A stretch of 64,000 nt of DNA. Origin: Spodoptera frugiperda (taxonomy: Eukaryota > Arthropoda > Insecta > Lepidoptera > Noctuidae). Below are positions 49,301-57,400 of the stretch, piece after piece. The stretch's first letter is position 1. The number at the start of each line of letters is the position of its first letter. The DNA is taken from positions 9,176,001 to 9,240,000 of the forward strand of contig NC_064218.1 of NCBI RefSeq assembly GCF_023101765.2, read 5' to 3'. Position numbers and translations under genes: made by a program. The notes beneath the pieces are model-generated. The model had not been told where the DNA came from. It worked only from the letters and a program-made list of their open reading frames with translations, and ran no database searches.

Positions 49301-49719
49301 GACATTTCGATTTTAATTTGCATTGGGCTATGTACAAGAACCATTTAACAAAAAAAATTGCGGTTTCTACATTACGAAATCTGTAAATGCATAACTATGA
49401 GAGAACCTCACATTTCCATTTTTTTGAAAATTCCTTCAATTACTTTCTCTCTAAACCCTGAATTGAACATCTGATTGGTCGAAAGGAACTGGATTTTATC
49501 TAAACTTCATAATTGAACATTTCGTACTTATTTTGTTATTTTACATCAGGTCGTCGGATCCCAGGCCGGTGGCACTGCTGCAGCGTGCCAACATGTCCGT
49601 TTGTGTACTGTGCCGAGTGCTGGGAGGAGGCGGGAGGGCACTGCCTGGCCTGCGACCCCTCCCTCAATGAGCTGAGTGACGTCGACTCCCTTAGTGATGA
49701 TGATTTACTCCGATATTAA
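34344..49719 (+). CDS. DC-STAMP domain protein, DCST1/DCST2/sneaky family (12 exons)
   Basis: Multipass membrane protein of the family that includes fly sneaky, worm SPE-42/SPE-49 and vertebrate DCST1/DCST2, needed by sperm around gamete fusion or sperm membrane breakdown. Exons: 34344-34599, 35740-35859, 37134-37305, 39360-39500, 39998-40250, 40980-41105, 42788-43039, 44046-44261, 44676-44884, 45397-45501, about 48524-48703, 49550-49719; about 732 residues. The start ATG directly follows an in-frame TAA. Hydrophobic segments lie in exons 1-2, 7, 8 and 9. Family signatures: GKTGRGVLKA, GPITNMGLNAREVVRVFAC, LCWPLRFKYAC, FGEGYV-like LGEGYVALKRA, then IYGGYVW and YTLRLRRLICSYFYPLREKQ. The C-terminus is RING-like: CLIC, then CCSVPTC, YCAECW and HCLAC, ending in an acidic tail. 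Phases agree except at exon 10 to 11, which is off by one base. I cannot choose between DCST1 and DCST2. Confidence 0.88.
36066..36232 (+). mobile_element. RTE-like LINE 3' end
   Basis: Shows the GTGCTATTCCAGACCATAAT-ATCTACCCCTGTT block, a GTCGTGATTGAGTAACAAAC stretch and the terminal ATTATAATATTAGTAAGATA, typical of RTE-type LINE ends in moths (from memory). It lies in the second DCST intron, with no intact frame. Confidence 0.65.
39527..39725 (-). mobile_element. Non-LTR retrotransposon 3' end beside a splice donor
   Basis: Minus-strand insertion: a T-run at the left is followed by GGGGGGAAACCTCC, and an 11-base perfect duplication, TATTGTCTACC, flanks it at 39516-39526 and 39726-39736. 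Related to 21414-21527 but not to the R1-type tails. It landed 16 bases past the donor of DCST exon 4 (39501). Confidence 0.85.
40710..40898. mobile_element. hAT-type MITE with perfect 8-bp target duplication
   Basis: Ends are the perfect inverted repeat CAGGGGTGGCCAAC / GTTGGCCACCCCTG, a classic hAT terminus. The 8-bp duplication ATGTATCT is intact on both sides (40702-40709, 40899-40906). 189 bases, no transposase. It lies about 80 bases upstream of DCST exon 6. Confidence 0.95.
41178..42472. mobile_element. Composite repeat block with inverted GACTTC ends
   Basis: Bounded by ACCGACTTCAAAAAAAGGAGG on the left (41178-41200) and TTTTTTGAAGTCGGTTT on the right (about 42444-42462), which are inverse. 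Inside is a ~300-bp direct duplication (41247-41551 and 41558-41870; both have AGTCTGACCATAAATGTGGA and AGCATATCTGGTATAGAATG) and a palindromic unit at 42127-42328. It fills most of DCST intron 6. Whether it is one element or nested ones is unclear. Confidence 0.55.
42127..42328. mobile_element. Palindromic MITE with ~40-bp inverted ends
   Basis: The left arm (42127-42166) ends GGAGTCGGTGTCAGCC; the right arm (42288-42328) begins GGCTGACACCGACTCC. Beyond these, CAATTATTGTTA pairs with TAACAATAATTG. The middle has no open frame. It is nested in the block at 41178-42472. Confidence 0.75.
43285..43941 (+). mobile_element. R1-clade LINE, C-terminal RT fragment and 3' tail
   Basis: Source-like copy of the tail family seen throughout the window. 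The open part (to 43636) encodes the end of an R1-type reverse transcriptase with a CCHC zinc motif (C-H-H-C, nine residues, H, four residues, C) and CPAWAEHRRVL. A GC-rich 3' UTR and a run of about 16 A follow. A perfect 15-bp duplication, AGGCCTTTAACTTTA, flanks it (43270-43284, 43942-43956). It is 5'-truncated, so cannot move by itself. It lies in DCST intron 7, same strand. Its GC content contrasts sharply with the intron. Confidence 0.92.
45008..45313 (+). mobile_element. Full-length tRNA-derived SINE
   Basis: A 306-base SINE with a tRNA-like head: A-box in TTGGTCGAGTGGTCG and B-box GGGTTCGATTCCC. The body is shared with 16091-16276 and 24390-24621. It ends with GCCTACCTCTTCGGGGATAA and a GAT-repeat tail. 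A perfect 12-bp duplication, AGGTTCAAGTTG, flanks it (44996-45007, 45314-45325). In DCST intron 9, sense strand. Confidence 0.93.
46381..47194 (+). repeat. Degenerate TTAGG telomere-like array, G-rich strand
   Basis: Hundreds of bases built from TTAGG, TTTAGG, TTTGGG and TTTTGG units. TTAGG is the usual insect telomere repeat. The array is flanked on both sides by DCST exons, so it is interstitial and not a chromosome end. A short inverted patch of CCTAA units occurs at about 46449-46480. Confidence 0.9.
47195..47794 (+). mobile_element. R1-clade LINE end inserted in TTAGG-like repeats
   Basis: GC-rich insert splitting the TTAGG-like array. Its 5' part encodes the end of an R1-type reverse transcriptase (HTLAECTAWEEQRRVL then VVSFCEDVMSQKE; stop at about 47459). 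The 3' UTR is homologous to, but distinct from, that of the 43-kb element. It ends in about 18 A followed directly by GGTTTGGGTTAGG. R1-clade elements of the TRAS and SART groups insert into insect TTAGG telomere repeats, so this is probably such an element; the subgroup is not determined. Confidence 0.85.
47795..48275. repeat. Telomere-like array, switching strand at ~47922
   Basis: 47795-47921 continues the G-rich TTAGG-like units. From about 47922 to 48275 the sequence is the complement type (CCTAACCTAACC, AAACCTAAACC), so the two halves form a long imperfect palindrome with 46381-47194. Confidence 0.9.
48737..48861. mobile_element. MITE with GTACCCTTAGTA inverted ends
   Basis: A 125-base element with perfect 12-bp inverted ends, GTACCCTTAGTA and TACTAAGGGTAC, and a shared body (GCGTTCGGCG, CTGATTGGCCGGCT). 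Other copies lie at 20936-21036 and 27692-27718. In DCST intron 11. The target duplication is not evident. Confidence 0.85.
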
Positions 49720-49758
49720 CAACAGACAAAGTTTCATAGATTAATATAAATAAGTGTA

Positions 49759-49764
49759 AATAAA
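49759..49764 (+). terminator. DCST gene polyadenylation signal
   Basis: AATAAA 40 bases after the DCST stop codon, giving a very short 3' UTR. It is the first canonical signal downstream. Confidence 0.7.
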
Positions 49765-51173
49765 GTGAAAAATATTCCAGAATCATTCATTTGGCGTTCG
49801 ATTCGTATGTGATACGATGTTACCTACATCTCTACGACCCGCCCCGGCTTCGCAAGCCTCGCATGCGTTTTTTGCCTCGACCGTCCCGACGAATTCTTTT
49901 TACAAACTGTCTCTTTCCCTCATACGAATGTCCTTGTCCCGATAATAACAAACATGACAATAGAAACGAATTATCTAATTTGGTGCAGTTGTTGACGAGT
50001 TATGCGCATACAAACATACTGGCTAGACTGATAAACCCACAGATTAGCTCCGGATGTCCGAACTTATACAAATTAAAACGTACTTTACGTCCTTTTAAAA
50101 CCATCTTGTCCCTGATTTTCGGTGAATCAATCTTAATCTTATTAAATTACGTTCTACGATGAATTACCTATTTATAGTAGCGATAAAAGACCCAAAGTGT
50201 TATTATTAAATACGATCTATCTTACAAACATTTATTTCACTATCCAAATCAAAAGCTTTAACCCCTGCATCATTTTTAAATTCGCCAATCCCGTAGCGAA
50301 TCGATGCTCGCGAAATCGCCTACGCCGTAGCCGGTCCCGTAGTAACTCGAGTTTTGCACTTACTTTCAAATGGCAACAGCAGTGCAGTGACAGAACGCAT
50401 TATTAAAAGTATCTTCCAATAAAATGGCATTGTGCTCGGTGTGTAGGGGCGTGGTGTCCCTTCGAGGCTGACCGGTTGTGCTGGGGTACAAAGGGAAGGG
50501 TGTGTTCAAGGGATCAGAGGAAGCGCGGGCCCGTAGCAACGCGCCTTGCCCATGGTAACGCGTCCTGTTTAGTTACCGACGCTTTTGATAACTCAATCGA
50601 CAGAATATGATGTTTTCTGTATAAAAATGCAGCTTTACAAATTGTTTATATTAAATACGACTTACCATTTATTTATAGTTTTTATGACATTTCAAAATTA
50701 TATAACTCGTTATTTTGAAAACTAGAGCTTCTTTCTCGTTTTTCTACAAACTTACGTTTAAATTAAGTAACTAACTTCAATTACCCTACTGATAGACGAA
50801 GCATTCTATTTTCGACGTTTCAAAGTGCGTATGGGTTTATTTGAAATAAAATGCGTTGACTTCGAATTGACAATCGTGCGTTGGAGCGTGCGAGGTACAA
50901 GCTGACGCGGCGCGCCACGCGTTGCCAGATAGTGCACTAGGCAACCGCATCTATTACGTCGCCGTAAACTAGCGGGCCTATTTGGGTATTAACAAGTCAC
51001 TTTTGTTTATAATTACTTCCCACAATTCCAACAAAACGCGTCCAACGCATAATTATGAGCAACATTTACACCTAAGTTTTGATCTAATGTCACAACAAAG
51101 ACGTTTTATTAGTAAAATTTGAATAATTCCACGGGTTAGTTTAATTAATGTCGGTGCACGTACGCTCAAACAT

Positions 51174-51179
51174 TTTATT
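51174..51179 (-). terminator. EF-hand gene candidate polyadenylation signal
   Basis: AATAAA on the minus strand about 170 bases after the EF-hand stop codon. A second one lies at 51105-51110. Confidence 0.5.
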
Positions 51180-51347
51180 GACAAATGACATCTTGCATCT
51201 GGTTCTAAGGAGATGGTTCTTGTTTCGTTAATGGGATTGGGATGTAGAATTTGTAAAAGAATATCGATGCCCTATAGAAAATGGATGCTTTACTTACATT
51301 GAAAAACAAATTATGCTTTAACAACTAACTATATTTAACAAGTACAT

Positions 51348-54300
51348 TTAAAACAAGCCGTATTCGAGTTGCTCCCCGACAGTGAGGTTGCTCACAAACT
51401 GTATGTTCTCCGCGACATCGTTGCACATAGCAGCGAGCCCCGTCACACGACCCTCCTCGCCAGGGTTGAAATTGTACACCAACTAATCAGAAAAACAGAA
51501 CGTTTATTTCAAAATGACCATTAATAAAACATTATTATTAAAAAGTAATGTAGAAAATCACAATAAAAATAATAACTTCAACAAAAACTTAAAACATGGC
51601 GCCCGGCGCGTCATGCTACTCCATTTTGTCATTTTTTTTTTGTTAATAGAATCTCAACTTTATTCCAAATCAATAAAGTATAAAATTGGATTGGGGTAGG
51701 TTATGTGTTAGCGTCAGTATACATTGATTTTTGTTGTATTGACTGTTGTAGGGACGCCATGTTAGATATTTCCAGAAAGTACGACGATTACTATAATGGC
51801 TATTGAGTAGTTACCAAATAAATTGATTATACTGACCCCACAATTATGATTATTGATTAGACGACTAATTTACTAATAAATATTGTAAGTAGAAACGATT
51901 ATGTGGGCACATTGAATTAATAAGTAGGGAATTTTAAATGAGTCTTGTCTGTATGAAGTCAACATTAGTTCGACATTACAAATAAAACTCGCGATAGAAA
52001 AAACAAAGATTCTTACGTAAATTATATCTTAAAATATGTACCAAGGTACTACAAGTTTACTATGATTAATGACTTCTACTCTAAGTTACATAATCTTAGA
52101 CTACGCCTACTACGCCGTCGTAGTACTCATAGTACTTGCGTAGCGTCGTCTACGAGTGCTACAACAGCGTAGTCGAAACTTGCGTAGCTTCGTAGCGAAT
52201 GTAATTTCTGCAACAAAGTAACTACATAGTACTTTTTCGCACTGCCAACTGGGGCTTCGGCTCGAAAAGCAGGAGAAGGAATGGGGTGGTGTTTAGTCTG
52301 TAAGAGTCTGACACTCCCTCTCGCCTCACCCAAGGCGGGAGAAGTCATAGGATGATTTCCCCCCTCAAAAAAAAAAGAACTGTAACTTAATGTAAACTTA
52401 CCTTAAAAATACCTATATTTAATTTATCTCGAAATAATAGCAACAGTACTCCTACCGATAGAAACTCATCGTAGGTGATCCAGCCATCGTTGTCCGTGTC
52501 TGCAGCATTGAACTTCTCTTTACGCACGTCCATGCCGCTCTCATCCCCAAGACTCTCCAACACCGCTCCGCTAAATGTACATATGATCAAAGTCACATAA
52601 AAATCCGTTCAGTATTTTTTGAGTTTATAATAAGCAGACAGACAGACGTTGCGAGAACTTTGTTTTACAATTTCTAATATAAATAAAGAAGTATCCTGTG
52701 CTGTACACTGTTGACCCGTTCGTATCAAACAAACTTTAAGTGTGCTCATTCAATTTACTAGATTTATCTCGGAATTTCTACTTCAAAATGCCGATCGTGA
52801 TTACTTAGAATATCGAATTACATAAGTACATGTGTACTTATCTGTGGCTAATGGCAAATTCTTTACACAATGTAAAATACTACGTCGCGAGAACTTTGTT
52901 TTACAATTTCTAATATAGATAAAGAATTATCCTGTGCTGTACATTGTTGACCCATTCGTATCAAACAAACTTTAAGTACGCTCATTCAATTTACTACATT
53001 CTCGGAATTTCTACTTCAAAATACCGATCGTGATTACTCGTTTAAAGTGACCTTCATATAAGAGTTCCTAATCGAACATGTGTACTTATCTGTGCTACAA
53101 TAGGCAAATTCTTGTCTTACACAATGTAAAATACTACGATGCTATGTATTGTCGAATTTGTTGCGATCTCAATTCTATCTTATTACTTAGCGACGCCCGC
53201 CAAAAAAATTAACGTTATCTAGCATATACAAAAATTTAAGTAGGTACTAACAAGTCATCAAACCCGAGCATGCCATTGGATTGGTTGTCGAAGAGCAGGA
53301 ACAAGCTGTGCAGGTTGGCGATGGTGACCTCGTTCCAGCCTGGGAACCTCTCCACCACCTTCTGCATGCTCCACCTGCGGTCCTTCTCCTTCATCTCCTA
53401 AAGGACCAGCTTCACATGTATTACTCGTTCTAAAGTGACCTTCATATTAAGAGTTCCTAATGAAGTATAGGTGCTTTACTGTGCATGGTCTAGCGTGTCT
53501 AAACTACAATATGTAGGTAAGTATACATATTTATTTGTCTTAATTATTTGTAGGTAATTATGTCGGCTGTTGCGGGTACCTATGTATTGTCACCATTTGA
53601 AATGAGTGTTCGGATTGAATTATTCGATTCGTTTTATTAGGTAGTTATTTTTTTTTTACTTATATAAAATAATTTGATTTCGAAGGACTCGAGTTCGTGC
53701 CCTTTTCATATAATTAGTTATAGTTTTACTGTTATAGTTATTACAAAGATATTACCTACATGCTACACTAACCACTAATTTTACCATAAAATTTATTAGG
53801 TAGTTACTGTTCATATAGATTAGACTGTGTTGTTGCTGAGACGTAGATTACTGATGAAAATAACGCAACCTACTTGATTATACTGTCGTTGTTCTGCCAG
53901 CCTCGTGTAGAACAGATCAACCAATTTGTCATAGTCTGTCGCACCCTGCCTCTGCATATCTGCGACCTTCCTATGTGGTTCACCTAATTACAATAAAGAT
54001 CTAGCTTACCTATTTGACGTAGCAGAAGGTACGATTTAGTATAACTTTACATTGTAACTAATGAGAAATAACCTACGGCAAGAACAGTTGCTTTCCTTCG
54101 CAGGCAAACATAAGTTAAATTACCAAAATACTGTCTTGTAAAAAAGTTCATAAAACTAATAACATAGCTGTCTTTTGGATTGGATTTGCCCCAGATTTTT
54201 CATGAATTAATAGTCGTTACATTAAAAAATACTTTCATTTCGAAATAACCTAAATACTACTAGAATTGAAGAGACTTTTATGTTATGTATCTCCTATTTC

Positions 54301-54426
54301 AGTTGGTTATTTATTACCTGTTGCACTAAAGTCCTCCTGTCTGTAGAAACATATAGGTTTTCTCTTCACTGGGTACTCGAAGAATCGTCCCAAACTGGAG
54401 AACATTGAACTGATGTGGTGCCCCAT
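51348..54426 (-). CDS. EF-hand calcium-binding protein, 204 aa (5 exons)
   Basis: Small calcium-binding protein of unknown role. Minus-strand exons: 54426-54318 (start), 53983-53874, 53397-53252, 52570-52456, 51482-51348 (stop). All borders are GT-AG and all phases agree. A canonical EF-hand loop, DTDNDGWITYDE, lies at residues 146-157 with acidic residues at loop positions 1, 3, 5 and 12. A second, degenerate loop, DNQSNGMLGFDD, is at 110-121 and probably binds calcium poorly. The protein starts MGHHIS, which fits the N-myristoylation consensus (Gly2, Ser6), so it may attach to membranes in a calcium-dependent way; that is inference. The middle is charged and helical (residues 38-95, with RRWSMQKVVERFPGW). 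No transmembrane segment. I do not recognise the family beyond EF-hand. Its introns hold an R1-type tail and a tandem duplication. Confidence 0.88.
52250..52376 (+). mobile_element. 5'-truncated R1-clade LINE 3' tail
   Basis: Plus-strand copy in the last intron of the EF-hand gene (antisense to it): GGGGCTTCGGCTCGAAAAGC, TAAGAGTCTGACACTCCCTC, the GCCTCACCCAAGGCGGGAGA stem, and CCCCCCTC with a run of ten A. Very similar to 1916-2071, so fairly young. Confidence 0.88.
52648..53139. repeat. Direct tandem duplication, two ~245-bp units
   Basis: 52648-52886 and 52887-53139 are near-identical. Both start GCGAGAACTTTGTTTTACAA, share TATCAAACAAACTTTAAGT and GATCGTGATTACT, and end ACACAATGTAAAATACTACG. 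A short third piece (AAAGTGACCTTCATAT then AAGAGTTCCTAAT) recurs at 53425-53462. Lies in an EF-hand gene intron. Confidence 0.85.
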
Positions 54427-57400
54427 CCTCGCTCACTATACCAACTTATATCAACGGATGTAGCTCTCAATCAAATCAATACAAATATTATTGTATGATC
54501 TTCAAACATTACGTAAACTATCAGTCCTGTTCAAATAATTGACTCACACGTCAATTAGTAAAGAGATTTTATATCAATTTCATACATTCATATACATACC
54601 TAGTATCTGAAACAAGAACGTTGAAAAAAGTCTTTAGTCCGCTTTTTTCAACGTCTTTGGTCTGTATATTATTTTTACTTGCCTACTGTCCAGTATCAGG
54701 TCTTGTTGTTTATTGTTTATTCAATTTTGAAATATATTTTCTGCCACCCGGCCTCAGTGCATGGGACTCAAAACATAACTTGGAAAACTGAATGTTTATT
54801 CTCGTTTAGAGAATAAAAGGTGACGTTATAATAACATAACTCACTTTCATCTCAAACTTGATTCATTGTTGTCTAAGCGATGAGATCATGAAGATACCAG
54901 CATTACATCAATGGGTGGACCCGCATCTGATGAACGATCTTGCAGTTTAAGTATTATATTTTTGCATCTTAAGAATATACCAAGAACTGTATACTGTCGT
55001 AATATAGATTATTATCTTATGTACTGCCTCCTTGGCACTTTAATTTTCGAAATTCTTAGTCTGGAACTAAGTCCAGATTGGGGCAATAGATTGATCAAGT
55101 TTTTGACTCCAATGCCATTGGTAAAAATTTGTGAGTACACATATGCTTACCCCTTCGGTGTATGATAATCGTTATATTCTCTGTAATACTGTGTTTGTGT
55201 TCAGGTTATCTGTGTGTAATTCTTAGTCTTTATGTAATCAAGATATTCACTATGTCTCAGGGCTCATAAATAAGGGTAAGGGTGCGTATATGGTTAAATA
55301 AAAGTCCATTTTTTCTATCAATCACTTGATTAATTTCTCATACAAAATTCATTTAAAAAATTTCAAAAATTTGACATTATATAGCGTCATACATAAATTG
55401 ATAGGATTATAAGGTTGAAATGTAATGTAATGATGAATGAATATTTATTTACCAAAGGTAAAATCAAATAAAATGAAATACGGTACGCAATAAAAAAGTT
55501 TAAATTAAAATATAGGAACAATCTAAAAAATTCAGTCTCATTACACACATTTAAGAGATGATTACAATAATTACGTAAGCTAAGATAAGATATATAAACT
55601 AGTGGCAATACCTGAGGACCACTCCGTGCACATCCGTCCCCCGCGCCCGACCACTAGTGCAGCGGTTGGCCGGCGCGGCTGGCGGCCCCGTCCGCAGGTA
55701 CCCCCGCCAGACACTTATACTACAGAACAAGACTGTTGTCCACTCGCTATTTCAATTTGTAAGCTGGACTACACTACATGAATATATGGTGTAAATATGC
55801 ATTGCTCAAGTCAAACTAAACGTGACAGTGTTATGGACGCTTCTAACGTTACGATCTAGGGAAAACTAAAAATTAAATAAAATAGTAGACAACAGGCTTC
55901 TAAAGCGGTGATCAAACCACCATTTCCACCATTCATGGTTACTCCTTCCGTCAGTCTTAAAAACTTTACAAAAAAGAGGTAGTTTATGGTTGATTTTTGA
56001 ACACCACTAAATGGCTCGCGGAGCGCTAGTGCCGGAGTGACCCAGTTCCGGCGCCCCGCGAGTCATGTGTACAAAAATTCTACTTACTGTTACACATTGA
56101 TATTGACAATGCCATTCATCAACCCTTTGCTGACGGAGATGTGACCAGTCCAGTGCGCGATGCCCACTTGCTAGTTCCGTAATACATTTGGCAGGTGGAG
56201 GTCGCCAACGTCAGAATGCGCGAAGATCTAGCAAGTGGACGTCGCGCACTGGATGTGTGCTAACTACCAATAGAACAGTCGTGTCACAGCTGAACGTGAC
56301 AGTTCGACAGCTGCCTGTTCAATTTAAAACATTTACTGACTCGTCTACGAATTAACAATAATGTTGTGTGCCCTTGTCTACGGGAGACACGGACTTGACA
56401 TGGAAGGGCAGATGAATGTATACATATAATTACCTACACTAAGACTAACACAACACAAGCTTCTAGATAAAGTTACAAAAATAGCACGAAAATGGCTTAT
56501 TACATTCGCTAAAATCTCATAATTGTATCATTATTATGCAGTTTTAGTGTGACGTTCGCTCTCACACTCTTCACACAACATCGTGACGTGTCTCAACTAC
56601 TGAAAAGTTTCGAATGCTTTTACAATCCTCGTGATCAAAAACTTGTATAAAATTATCATTAAGTTCGAATATCATTTAGTTCTCAATTTTATTGTATTTA
56701 TCACAAAACCACAATTATACTGCTAGCAACTAGCAGATCTCACAAAATACACATCGCTTTACGATAAAGTATAGGTATGACTTGGTTCTGTGATCATCCG
56801 TAAAGCCTGTTTACTTGCAAGTCCATAGCATTCTGCTAACTTTGTGACATGGCAAATGATGACTGTACGTATCAGCTCGCTTTAGTTTTTAATAAGAAAA
56901 CAAGTAAACAAATGTCGGGAATCCACAGAACTGTTACAAATAAAAAAATAATTTTAAAAATTAATTATAACCAAATTATACCAAAAGTAGGTGCAATAAT
57001 AAAATTAAGTAATGCTTCAGCAGCTTTCAGCTCAGTTGTACAATAACGACCTCGGGTCTCGCTGTTCATTACTCTCGACTAGTCTGACGAAATGGTACGG
57101 CTTCATTAAATAAAGGTAACTTGCAGTTATGGGTTAAGTCCTGAGATCAGCGTACCTTCCATCAGACGTCGGCCCCGGACAAGAGTTCTGAGACACCAAT
57201 ATACGGCCCCTAACTCACGACAGGTATATCCGCTGCACTCTACGAGTACATTATACGCAAGAAGGGAGTTGCTTTGCAAACCCGTTATCTAGTTCCATAC
57301 GACAATAGAAACAGTATTTACTATAATTATGAGATTCGTTGTCAGCTAAAAAACATACTGTGACCGAAATCAAGAAAACTATTTGAAATGTATAATAATG

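Larger units (their letters stand above)
49720..51347. other. Convergent intergenic region DCST / EF-hand gene
   Basis: Contains the 3' ends of both flanking genes. A 123-codon open frame (49791-50162, +) includes GACCCGCCCCGGCTTCGCAA, resembling a common LINE-derived moth repeat, and has no domain. A GC-rich patch at about 50430-50580 includes an RFX X-box-like motif at 50545-50559. Confidence 0.5.

Noticed and set aside
49791..50162. A 123-residue protein
   Set aside because: It contains LINE-like repeat sequence and low-complexity content, with no domain or splice context.
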